From: an uncultured Bacilli bacterium
GTDB taxonomy: Bacteria > Bacillota_I > Bacilli_A > RF39 > UBA660
Assembly: GCA_910588195.1 (NCBI GenBank)
Contig: CAJUPN010000002.1
Span: 1-64,000, forward strand
DNA length: 64,000 bases
Reading direction: 5' to 3'
In this document: one piece after another, positions 26,553 to 33,809 of the stretch
Position numbering within the stretch: position 1 is the first letter of the stretch
Layout of the letters: each line of letters starts with the position of its first letter
Notes under the pieces: model-generated
The model's input: only the letters and a program-made list of their open reading frames with translations
What the model was told of the DNA's origin: nothing
The model's database searches: none
Made by a program: the position numbers and the translations under genes

Positions 26553-26981
26553 ATGAAAAGAAATTTGATATTAATAATGGTTGTCTTAATTCTTACAGGA
26601 TGCAAATTAGAGAATGGTAATAGTGTCTCAAAATTAGAAACAACTATATTTAAGACTTTTTCTCACGAAGAGATAGTAATTGAGGAAGGTTTTAACGCAA
26701 TTAAAAGTGTATTTACGGATAAAGATGTATTTTATCATGCCTCTTTACTAACAATGGAGTACGGTGTAGAAGGCACTTCTGAACTTGAAGAAAAAATAAA
26801 ATCTGAAACAAACAGTTATGATGTTTTATATATAACATTTTCGATGAAAACGGGAGATGTTGCTTATGAAGCAATGAAAAGTAACCACATTTACTATTAT
26901 GAGACTTATCTTATTAAATCTTATAAGAATGATATATGGCATGTATATAAGATGGATGGAAGAAACGAACTTAATCAATAA
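26553..26981 (+). CDS. Small lipoprotein of unknown function
   Basis: A 142-residue predicted lipoprotein. The signal peptide MKRNLILIMVVLILTGC has the lipobox LTGC with Cys17. The mature part is about 125 residues, mixed alpha/beta by composition, with no domain I recognise. It has a weak GGTGGTAAT ribosome site and its own promoter. The stop is followed by an inverted repeat (26986-27026). Nothing nearby points to its job. Confidence 0.7.
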   Translation: MKRNLILIMVVLILTGCKLENGNSVSKLETTIFKTFSHEEIVIEEGFNAIKSVFTDKDVFYHASLLTMEYGVEGTSELEEKIKSETNSYDVLYITFSMKTGDVAYEAMKSNHIYYYETYLIKSYKNDIWHVYKMDGRNELNQ

Positions 26982-26985
26982 GTTC

Positions 26986-27026
26986 CTTTTATTTGTAATA
27001 ATATTTGACAAAAAAACAAATAAAAG
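26986..27026 (+). repeat. Inverted repeat upstream of surface-protein gene
   Basis: Perfect 11-base arms CTTTTATTTGT and ACAAATAAAAG, 19 bases apart, spanning a TTGACA box (27005-27010). A TATAAT at 27032-27037 is 21 bases further, too long a gap for a normal promoter. This could be an operator or an old terminator. Confidence 0.5.
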
Positions 27027-27058
27027 ATTGATATAATGAAAATAAATAATAGATAGCA

Positions 27059-27087
27059 TTGCTCAATATCATAAAATAAGTTATAAT
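27059..27087 (+). promoter_or_regulatory. Promoter of the lectin-like surface protein
   Basis: TTGCTC and TATAAT with a 17-base spacer, 25 bases before the start codon. Confidence 0.65.
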
Positions 27088-27112
27088 AACTTTAGAATAA
27101 GAGGACCATTAA

Positions 27113-28858
27113 ATGAAGAAAAGAAATGTAATAATCCTAGTAGTAATGTTGATAGTAGGATTTGCAAGCATAACATCAACATTAGTAATAAGAGGAAACT
27201 TGAATATTGGATATAATGAAAACTTTTCATCAAGTATAGTATATACAAGAGCAGAGTTACCAAATGGAGAAGTTGAGATAAATCAGAATGAAAAGAATAT
27301 AGATTTTACAACTGAAAAATTAGAAAATGTTAATCAAACAACTATCTTAGAGTTTGATGTAACAAATAAAAGTAGAAATTATGATGCTAATGTAACAATC
27401 AATTGTGGATTAAAAGAAGACTTCAAAAGTTTTAGTGAGTATTTAGATATAACAATGAGTTTAGAAAGTCCATTTGAATTAATATCCAGTGAAACAAAAA
27501 CAGGATATTTAACTATAAAGTTAAAGAAAGCTTACAATGAAGAAATGGAAACAAGAATTGAAATGAGTTGTGAGTTAGTAACAGAGCCATTAGAAAGAGA
27601 AACATTAGGAGATGAATATGTGCTTGTCTATGAAGATCCAATCTTAAATGGAGCAGATCCAGTAGTAAAAGAAAATCTAGTTCCAGTAACAATAGCAGAT
27701 AATGGAGAAGTAACCTATGCTAACACGCAAAAGAAGTGGTATAGTTATGAAAATAAAGAATGGGCAAATGCAGTTATTTTAGTAGAAAACCCAAGTCAGG
27801 AATATGTTAAAGGAGATGTTATCCAAGAGTCAGATATCGAATCATACTTTGTATGGATACCAAGATATAAATATCAAATCTTTGATGAAGGAAATTATAC
27901 AACATATATAGAAAGTAAGCCAACAGAAAGTATAGCAAAAGAGATACAGATTGAATTTGAAACAAATGAAGTTGAAGCATCTATAGGTTCAACAAAAGGC
28001 GAATGGTTAACCCACCCAGCCTTCACAAACTTTGATGTAAATGGAATATGGGTAGGAAAGTTTGAAACAGGATACAAAGGAGCAACAACTAAAGAAGAAG
28101 CTCAAGTAAATGAAGAAAATCCAAATAAAATAATAATTAAACCAAATACATACTCATGGAGAAACTCAACAGTAAGTAATATATTTAAAACAGCATATAA
28201 CTATAATCGTGAATTAGATTCCCATATGATGAAAAATACAGAATGGGGAGCAGTTGCTTATTTAAGTCATTCCAAATATGGAATCAATACAGAAGTAAGA
28301 ATAAATAATAACTCAAATTACTTAACTGGGTATGCAGCAACAGATGGAACAGATCAATCCTCCTCTTTAGGAACATATGGGACGACATCAGACATAACAC
28401 GTCCATATAATACAGAAACAGGATATAAAGCTTCTACTACTGGAAATATAACAGGAATATATGATATGAGTGGTGGAGCTTGGGAATATGTAGCAGGATA
28501 TATGCCAGGTTCTAATGATCAATCAGGATTTACTTTAACTGAACTTACAACATATTCAACCTATCTAGACTTTTATCCGGCTAATGCAACAGTAACATCA
28601 TATAATGGCAGACTCTTAGGAGACGCAACAGGAGAAATGGGACCATTCTACTTCTATGCCGATAAAGATAATAATAAACGATACCATAATAATTGGTACG
28701 GTGACCGTTCGCACTTCGTAGACTCTACTTACCCTTGGTTCCATCGAGGTGGATCATATATGAGTGGCGTTCTTGATGGACAATTTTTCTTCAATGGGTA
28801 TACTGGTGGTGTCTACACTAATGAGGGATCACGTTTTGTTTTAACACCAAAGATTTAA
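27113..28858 (+). CDS. Surface protein with FGE/C-type-lectin-fold C-terminus
   Basis: A 581-residue secreted or anchored protein. The N-terminal hydrophobic segment has VGFASITSTL, as in camelysin/TasA-like proteins, followed by a ~150-residue beta domain (LEFDVTNKSRNYDANVTINC). The second half resembles formylglycine-generating-enzyme-like (SUMF1) C-type-lectin folds: YFVWIPRYKY, FETGYKG, MMKNTEWGAVAYLSHSKYG, GIYDMSGGAWEYVAGYM and PWFHRGGSYMSG. No FGE cysteines are seen, so binding instead of catalysis is likely. The last ~50 codons are much richer in G and C than the rest, and the RGG...GSRFVL pattern is that of variable lectin proteins of diversity-generating retroelements. The ATG has AAGAGGA upstream. 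It ends at a bidirectional terminator. Confidence 0.75.
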   Translation: MKKRNVIILVVMLIVGFASITSTLVIRGNLNIGYNENFSSSIVYTRAELPNGEVEINQNEKNIDFTTEKLENVNQTTILEFDVTNKSRNYDANVTINCGLKEDFKSFSEYLDITMSLESPFELISSETKTGYLTIKLKKAYNEEMETRIEMSCELVTEPLERETLGDEYVLVYEDPILNGADPVVKENLVPVTIADNGEVTYANTQKKWYSYENKEWANAVILVENPSQEYVKGDVIQESDIESYFVWIPRYKYQIFDEGNYTTYIESKPTESIAKEIQIEFETNEVEASIGSTKGEWLTHPAFTNFDVNGIWVGKFETGYKGATTKEEAQVNEENPNKIIIKPNTYSWRNSTVSNIFKTAYNYNRELDSHMMKNTEWGAVAYLSHSKYGINTEVRINNNSNYLTGYAATDGTDQSSSLGTYGTTSDITRPYNTETGYKASTTGNITGIYDMSGGAWEYVAGYMPGSNDQSGFTLTELTTYSTYLDFYPANATVTSYNGRLLGDATGEMGPFYFYADKDNNKRYHNNWYGDRSHFVDSTYPWFHRGGSYMSGVLDGQFFFNGYTGGVYTNEGSRFVLTPKI

Positions 28859-28881
28859 TATTAAAAAAATACTATTAAAAT

Positions 28882-28910
28882 AACAAGTATAAAATTATAT
28901 ACTTGTTTTT
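28882..28910. terminator. Bidirectional terminator
   Basis: 10-bp stem AACAAGTATA/TATACTTGTT, 6-base loop, T run on the plus strand and A-rich flank that serves the minus-strand TspO gene. Confidence 0.8.
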
Positions 28911-29358
28911 AATTTAATAAATAAATGCTAAATGTTAAATATGTGGCAAATAATAACCATATAAAATAAGGTATTGTTAAATAGAAGCTTGTTTTATAAT
29001 ATCTAAAATATAAAGTTAATAAAAGTAATACTACTAAACTTAAAAATATAATTTCTACAGTACCAATAAATCTAAATTTAAGATTAAAAAATAAAATAGG
29101 CCATAATAGATTTAAAAATAGCTGACTATAGTAAACCTTATTTATATCTTTTATAGGTCCATAGGTTTTATATAAGTAAAAAGAAAGACCAATTAAAAAA
29201 TAAATGATTGTCCACATAACTGGAAACAACCAAGAGGGTGGAGCAAATGGTGGTTTCACTAAATACTCATAATCAATATTATTCTTAATTAAAAACGCTA
29301 CAATAAGCCCTAACAATAATGGCGTAAAAATATAAAAACTTTTCTTTATTAATTTCAT
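28909..29358 (-). CDS. tspO: TspO/MBR-family membrane protein
   Basis: A 149-residue TspO homologue with the five expected membrane helices. Conserved features are KPPFAPPSWLFPVMWTIIY, the NLLWPILFF segment, and PYFIWLLFATYL. The family binds porphyrins and cholesterol-like molecules and is linked to tetrapyrrole handling and stress; the bacterial role is unsettled. Length is normal. The ribosome site (GAGATGA) is weak. No heme or tetrapyrrole genes are near. Confidence 0.92.
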   Translation of the reverse strand: MKLIKKSFYIFTPLLLGLIVAFLIKNNIDYEYLVKPPFAPPSWLFPVMWTIIYFLIGLSFYLYKTYGPIKDINKVYYSQLFLNLLWPILFFNLKFRFIGTVEIIFLSLVVLLLLTLYFRYYKTSFYLTIPYFIWLLFATYLTFSIYLLN

Positions 29359-29423
29359 ATAATCATCTCATTAATATTATATACAAATTAATAATAATTA
29401 GACTAAATTTGCTATTATAAGCT

Positions 29424-29452
29424 TAGACAAATAAAAATATTATTGTTATAAT
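29424..29452 (+). promoter_or_regulatory. Promoter of DUF362 gene
   Basis: TAGACA and TATAAT with 17 bases between; TGT before the -10 makes it an extended box. Confidence 0.65.
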
Positions 29453-29477
29453 TATTTATATAGAATAGGAGAATATA

Positions 29478-30347
29478 ATGGAAAAAGTATTATTTACAGA
29501 TGATTTATCATCAAATGGATTAGTTAAAATTTTTGATGCTTTAGGTGTAACATTAAAAGGAAACATTGCTATAAAAATTCATTCTGGGGAAAAAGGAAAT
29601 CAAAACTATTTGAAACCTGAATATGTTGAAGAATTAATTAAGCACGTTAATGGAACTGTTGTAGAATGCAATACAGCTTATGAAGGTGCAAGAAATACAA
29701 CTGATAAACATAAAGAACTTATGAAATCCCATGGGTGGAGTAATATCTTTAATATTGACATTTTAGATGAAGAAGGAGATATTATCATTCCAATAGAAAA
29801 TGGCTTACATTTATCTAAAAATTATGTTGGATCACATATTGAAAATTATGACTCAGTTCTTGTTCTTTCACATTTTAAAGGACATCCAATGGGAGGATTT
29901 GGTGGAGCTCTTAAGCAATTATCAATAGGTTTTGCCTCAAGTAGAGGAAAATCTTATATTCATTGCGTTGGTGATGAAAACGGACAAGAATCAGACTTCT
30001 TTAAAGTTAAACAAGAAGATTTTATCGAATCCATGGCCGATGCCGCAAAAACAATTCACGAAAAGTTTAAAGGTAACATTGTCTATATAAATGTTATGTC
30101 AAATATGTCTGTTGACTGCGATTGCTGTTATGTAGCTGAAGATCCATGTATGGCTAATATTGGAGTTCTTGCCTCAACGGATCCTTTAGCAATTGATCAA
30201 GCATGCATCGATCTTGTATATAATTCAAAAGACCCAGGGAAAGATCATTTAATTGAAAGAATTGAATCAAGAAAAGGTAAAATAATTCTTGATGCAGCAG
30301 AAAAACTTAATATAGGTTCTAGAGAGTATGAATTAATCAAATTATAA
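29478..30347 (+). CDS. DUF362 domain protein
   Basis: A 289-residue DUF362 protein. The family features IKIHSGEKGN, the SHFKGHPMGGFGGALKQLS segment and DPLAIDQACIDLVY are present. Many DUF362 proteins carry ferredoxin-type iron-sulfur motifs; here the only Cys cluster is VDCDCCYVAEDPC, which is not a standard 4Fe-4S pair. Biochemical function is not established for the family. AGGAGA lies 6 bases before the ATG. It has its own promoter and a terminator. Confidence 0.85.
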   Translation: MEKVLFTDDLSSNGLVKIFDALGVTLKGNIAIKIHSGEKGNQNYLKPEYVEELIKHVNGTVVECNTAYEGARNTTDKHKELMKSHGWSNIFNIDILDEEGDIIIPIENGLHLSKNYVGSHIENYDSVLVLSHFKGHPMGGFGGALKQLSIGFASSRGKSYIHCVGDENGQESDFFKVKQEDFIESMADAAKTIHEKFKGNIVYINVMSNMSVDCDCCYVAEDPCMANIGVLASTDPLAIDQACIDLVYNSKDPGKDHLIERIESRKGKIILDAAEKLNIGSREYELIKL

Positions 30348-30370
30348 GGTGCTAAATAGCATCTTTTTTT
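30346..30370 (+). terminator. Terminator after DUF362 gene
   Basis: 7-bp stem AAGGTGC/GCATCTT with one G-T pair, A-rich loop, T run. Confidence 0.75.
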
Positions 30371-30393
30371 CATATTCTTTTATAGGTGATAAA

Positions 30394-30876
30394 GTGATAA
30401 ATAAAGATACAGTAAATAAGTTAGTTCAAGAATATATTAGTTTAAAAGAACATGAATATAAAAATATATCAAGTAAGTTAAAACGAGAATATAATAACTT
30501 TAAAAGTAAAATAGAATACAATACATTTAATAATTATAATGATACACATGTCATACTTACTTATAATTATACAGATTATGTAATTAGAGAAGATAAATTC
30601 TTTCATACCTTAAATGATGAATTAATAGATATAATTCACTTTACAAGGGGAAAAGAAATCAATTTTAGTATATTAAAACAAGAGATAAAAAAGCATCTAA
30701 AGAATTATAAAATAACTAATGACATGATAGATTTAGTTCTTAGTATAAATAAAGAAAATTATTATGTAAGAGAATCAGGTCTTACTTTTATTTATTCTCT
30801 TAATCAATTTGGAATAAATTCTTTAGATGATTTTAAAATAGAGATAGGATACAAAGATTTATATGAATGCGATTGA
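30394..30876 (+). CDS. Hypothetical protein, possibly DUF3298-like
   Basis: A 160-residue cytoplasmic-looking protein. I start at the GTG at 30394 because AGGTGA lies upstream; the earlier in-frame TTG lies inside a terminator. The C-terminal segment ENYYVRESGLTFIYSLNQFG followed by IEIGYKDLY resembles the end of RsiV/DUF3298 domains, which usually read NFY..DDGL.. and end in a YxxL segment. That is a distant similarity only. It overlaps mntP by 14 bases, so the two are cotranslated. Confidence 0.55.
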   Translation: MINKDTVNKLVQEYISLKEHEYKNISSKLKREYNNFKSKIEYNTFNNYNDTHVILTYNYTDYVIREDKFFHTLNDELIDIIHFTRGKEINFSILKQEIKKHLKNYKITNDMIDLVLSINKENYYVRESGLTFIYSLNQFGINSLDDFKIEIGYKDLYECD

Positions 30877-31411
30877 GATAATTTTAATTGGGATATCTTT
30901 ATCTTGCGATGCCTTTGCAGTTGCTTTTTCTAAAGGTATAAGTATTAAGAAAATAAAAATATATCATGCAATTAAGATAGGGTTATTCTTTGGTATATTT
31001 CAAGGTATTATGCCCATTATAGGCTATTTACTTTCTAATAGTTTAAGCATCTATTTAGTACGATTTAGTCACTTAATTGGCTTTATAATTCTTTTTGTAA
31101 TTGGCTTCAATATGTATAAAAGTGATACAGAAGAACAGAATGATTTGTTAGATTTTAAAACAATGATTCCATTATCTATTGGAACATCCATTGATGCTTT
31201 AGCTGTTGGTTTTACTTTGACATTTATGGTAGAAAGTATTTACCTTCCTTGTATAACAATTGGTTTTATAACATTCACTTTATCAATGTTTGCTGTCCTA
31301 TTTGCAAACAAAATAAAAGACAAGGTTTCATCATCTCCTCAAAAATTTGGAGGACTCATCCTTATCCTTTTATCTTTAAAAATGTTAATTGAATTTCTTA
31401 GTTTAATTTAG
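30863..31411 (+). CDS. mntP: Manganese efflux pump MntP
   Basis: A 182-residue MntP with six membrane segments built as two halves. Each half has the paired acidic motif: SCDAFAVAFSKG near residue 15 and GTSIDALAVGFT near 110. MntP exports Mn(II) and protects against excess manganese. It overlaps the gene before by 14 bases and the convergent gene after by 14 bases. I saw no yybP-ykoY manganese riboswitch ahead of this pair, which is where it is often found. Confidence 0.93.
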   Translation: MNAIEIILIGISLSCDAFAVAFSKGISIKKIKIYHAIKIGLFFGIFQGIMPIIGYLLSNSLSIYLVRFSHLIGFIILFVIGFNMYKSDTEEQNDLLDFKTMIPLSIGTSIDALAVGFTLTFMVESIYLPCITIGFITFTLSMFAVLFANKIKDKVSSSPQKFGGLILILLSLKMLIEFLSLI

Positions 31412-31964
31412 GTATATTGTCTTGAATATTTGCCCAAGGACTAACATCTTCATTAAGAATCTTTAAACTGTTAAATCTTTTGTCTTTGAACATCTTTATA
31501 ATAAAACTAGCAACTGGATCTTCTGGGTTTTCCAAACATTCAGTGATATCTAAATCTAAAAGAGTAGTTGGAACTGGGGCATAACCTGTACGTTTTTGTA
31601 CAGTATTAAAATATCTTGTGTCCATTTCTTCAAACCTGTTGTGCTTTAAATAGTGCTCAACGTCCTCATTTTTTCTACCAAGAAGTTCCAATTCTAATCT
31701 TGCAAGAGCCTTTCCTTTATTATTGAGTCTAGCCTTTTCTGCAAAGTAAGGCATCTCCATTGAAATCGCTAAAGATATCATCTTTCTTCCATCAGAAGTA
31801 AGATAAGTTAAAAAATCATATAAACAAATTTTTGTTTCATCTCCTATATCTTTTGAAGGCATAAGAAGTTGTGCCACATCATTTGGTCTTGAAAGATCTA
31901 TTTGAATATCTTTAATAGTAGCATATTCTTTTAAAATTTCTGGTAGCCAAAAACTATTTTCCAT
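31398..31964 (-). CDS. Hypothetical protein
   Basis: A 188-residue soluble protein I do not recognise. It has no signal peptide or membrane segment and is mixed helical with many Leu, Glu and Lys. Visible stretches are LLMPSKDIGDETKICLYDFL, MEMPYFAEKARLNNKGKALA and KRTGYAPVPTTLLDLDITE. The ATG at 31964 has AAGGAGA upstream; an earlier in-frame ATG lies before that site. It converges on mntP with overlapping 3' ends. Confidence 0.7.
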   Translation of the reverse strand: MENSFWLPEILKEYATIKDIQIDLSRPNDVAQLLMPSKDIGDETKICLYDFLTYLTSDGRKMISLAISMEMPYFAEKARLNNKGKALARLELELLGRKNEDVEHYLKHNRFEEMDTRYFNTVQKRTGYAPVPTTLLDLDITECLENPEDPVASFIIKMFKDKRFNSLKILNEDVSPWANIQDNIPKLN

Positions 31965-32021
31965 AAAAAATCTCCTTTTTTTTGCATATTCTAACATATT
32001 TAATTTCTTTTTTCAATTTAC

Positions 32022-32051
32022 TTGAATGAATTAAGCAAATAATGGTATAAT
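32022..32051 (+). promoter_or_regulatory. Promoter of deoxyribosyltransferase-like gene
   Basis: TTGAAT and TATAAT with an 18-base spacer. Confidence 0.7.
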
Positions 32052-32083
32052 TAAAATGAATAAAAGTATAAGCAGAAATTTAT

Positions 32084-32605
32084 ATGGAAATTAATTATTC
32101 GGATGAATTAGTTGTTAAAGGGAAAAAATCTATTTTTTTGGCAGGCCCAACTCCTAGAGGAGAAAATATCACAAGCTGGCGAGAAGAAGCAGTAAAAATA
32201 CTTGAAAATCTTTCATTTGATGGATTAGTTTATGTTCCTGAATATTCAACATGGAAACCTAAGGAAGACTATGTAGATCAAGCAATGTGGGAAAGAAATG
32301 CATTACTAGAATCTACAATTATCGTATTTTGGGTACCAAGAGAAATCCCTAATATGTCAGGATTTACGACTAATGTTGAGTTTGGTTATTGGTTGCACTC
32401 AGGAAAAGTACTTTATGGCAGACCTGATGGTGCTCCAAAAATAAAATATTTAGATTGGTTATACAAAGAAGATTATAAAAAAGATATACACACATATTTA
32501 GAATCTTTATTAAAAGAAGCTGTTAATTTAGCTAATAATTCTTATCATGAGTGCAATAAAAGTATTTTACCTCTTGAAAAAAGAATTATTATTGAAGAAT
32601 CATAA
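32084..32605 (+). CDS. Nucleoside 2-deoxyribosyltransferase-like protein
   Basis: A 173-residue protein of the Nuc_deoxyri_tr2 family. SIFLAGPTPRG is the nucleoside-binding start, MWERNALLESTIIVFWVPRE the middle block, and TTNVEFGYWL carries the Glu expected to be the nucleophile. Relatives swap bases between deoxyribosides or act on nucleotide derivatives. The ribosome site is weak, and the predicted leader is about 26 bases. It has its own promoter and terminator, so it is a single-gene unit. Which nucleotide it uses is unknown. Confidence 0.83.
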   Translation: MEINYSDELVVKGKKSIFLAGPTPRGENITSWREEAVKILENLSFDGLVYVPEYSTWKPKEDYVDQAMWERNALLESTIIVFWVPREIPNMSGFTTNVEFGYWLHSGKVLYGRPDGAPKIKYLDWLYKEDYKKDIHTYLESLLKEAVNLANNSYHECNKSILPLEKRIIIEES

Positions 32606-32625
32606 AAGACCAAGTGTCTTTTTTT
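32604..32625 (+). terminator. Terminator
   Basis: 7-bp stem AAAAGAC/GTCTTTT, CAAGT loop, T run. Confidence 0.85.
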
Positions 32626-32735
32626 GTAAAAAAAATGTAGAAAAAATTTGTAAAATAACCATCAAATAAGAAAAGCCAACTAGTAATTATAAAAATTCTT
32701 AGTTATAATTAAAACAGAATAGAAAGGATTTTTAT

Positions 32736-33311
32736 ATGAATGAAGTAAATAATAGTGAAATTCAAAAGAAAAGTGGGAAAGCCACTATTGTCATAGTATT
32801 ACTAACAATAATTATTATTCTTTTAGGAGGATATATTCTAATTGATAAGCTGGTTTTAGAAAAAGATTCTGAAATTGGCAAGGAAAAAACTTCTATGTCA
32901 ACAACTATTACAATGCCAGTAATTAATAGTACAACAAAAAAAGCAGAGCCAAGTGCAGATGATCTAATTTCTTTAATAAAAGAACATTATAAAACAGAAA
33001 ATCTTTATAATGAGACAAAAACTGAATTTTGGAATATAACAGACTTAACTTATTTAGGTCATATGGAAGAAAATCCAGATGCAAAGTATTACATTGCAAC
33101 AGGCTCTTACAAATGTAAAGATGGTGGATCTGACTGTTTATACATAGCACAATCTATGGATGATGAAGAAGAATCAGAAACAAACTCTTATAAAGGCGGA
33201 GTAGTAATAAAGGATGGTAAAGTTACAGAAACACTTTCTCCAATGTTTGAAAATGAAGTTGTAGCTGGTGAAGTACCAAATTTTATAAAAGTTAATCAAA
33301 AATTAAAATAA
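32736..33311 (+). CDS. Hypothetical membrane-anchored protein
   Basis: A 191-residue protein with one membrane segment (residues 16-37) and a small cytoplasmic N-terminus. A Thr/Ser-rich linker leads to an outer domain of about 120 residues (DDLISLIKEHYKTE, ATGSYKCKDGGSDCLYIAQS with two Cys that could form a disulfide). I do not recognise the domain. GAAAGGA lies 8 bases before the ATG. It stands alone between terminators. Confidence 0.7.
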   Translation: MNEVNNSEIQKKSGKATIVIVLLTIIIILLGGYILIDKLVLEKDSEIGKEKTSMSTTITMPVINSTTKKAEPSADDLISLIKEHYKTENLYNETKTEFWNITDLTYLGHMEENPDAKYYIATGSYKCKDGGSDCLYIAQSMDDEEESETNSYKGGVVIKDGKVTETLSPMFENEVVAGEVPNFIKVNQKLK

Positions 33312-33335
33312 ATAGCATAGTCTATTTATTTTTTT
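33306..33335 (+). terminator. Terminator
   Basis: 10-bp stem AAATAAATAG/CTATTTATTT, 6-base loop, T run, overlapping the stop codon. Confidence 0.85.
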
Positions 33336-33340
33336 GCAAT

Positions 33341-33379
33341 AAAAAAAGTTTGTAATACTTTTTATTACAAACTTTTTTA
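33341..33379. terminator. Long bidirectional terminator
   Basis: A 16-bp perfect stem from AAAAAAGTTTGTAATA and its complement with a 5-base loop. It ends the minus-strand cassette 2 bases from its last stop and backs up the plus-strand terminator. Confidence 0.9.
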
Positions 33380-33380
33380 T

Positions 33381-33755
33381 TTAATCAATATAAATGAATG
33401 ATTGAGGGCTATATGAAATCCCTAAATCGCTTAAGTTCTTTGGTTCATTATATTTTTTGATTTTCCCTAATTGATATGCAATCGCAATATTTCGATTTTG
33501 ATAATATTTATCATAAAAAGCTTTGCTAATACCTGAATATTCTTTTGTGTTTTCCCATATTAAATCTGGAGAATCTTCTAAAATTTTTAAAATTTCTATT
33601 TCTGCTACTACCTTCATAACAGGAGCTGTGGCATATATAATCATTTTATCTACATTATCTTTTTTAGCTTTAACTTTTCTATATTCATATTTTTTTCTAC
33701 CAGATAAAATTTCGTTTACATACTCGGGATTTATTGAAATTAAAATTTTACACAT
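33381..33755 (-). CDS. ASCH/PUA-like domain protein
   Basis: A 124-residue single-domain protein. KILISINPEYVNEILSGRKK followed by YEYRK is the hallmark start of ASCH-type PUA-like domains, which bind RNA or modified nucleotides. KMIIYATAPVMKVVAEIEI forms the next strands. The ATG at 33755 is used, with AGGAGA 9 bases upstream; an ATG further up lies before that site. It is the third gene of the minus-strand cassette and ends at a long terminator. It may work with, or be a paralogue of, the C-terminal domain of the large fusion upstream. Confidence 0.8.
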   Translation of the reverse strand: MCKILISINPEYVNEILSGRKKYEYRKVKAKKDNVDKMIIYATAPVMKVVAEIEILKILEDSPDLIWENTKEYSGISKAFYDKYYQNRNIAIAYQLGKIKKYNEPKNLSDLGISYSPQSFIYID

Positions 33756-33809
33756 AAAACATTTTCTCCTATTATCATTCAAATTATATCACAATTTTAA
33801 GCTCAAGCA

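Noticed and set aside
30349..30393. Upstream TTG start for the gene before mntP
   Set aside because: It lies inside a terminator hairpin; the GTG at 30394 has AGGTGA ahead of it.
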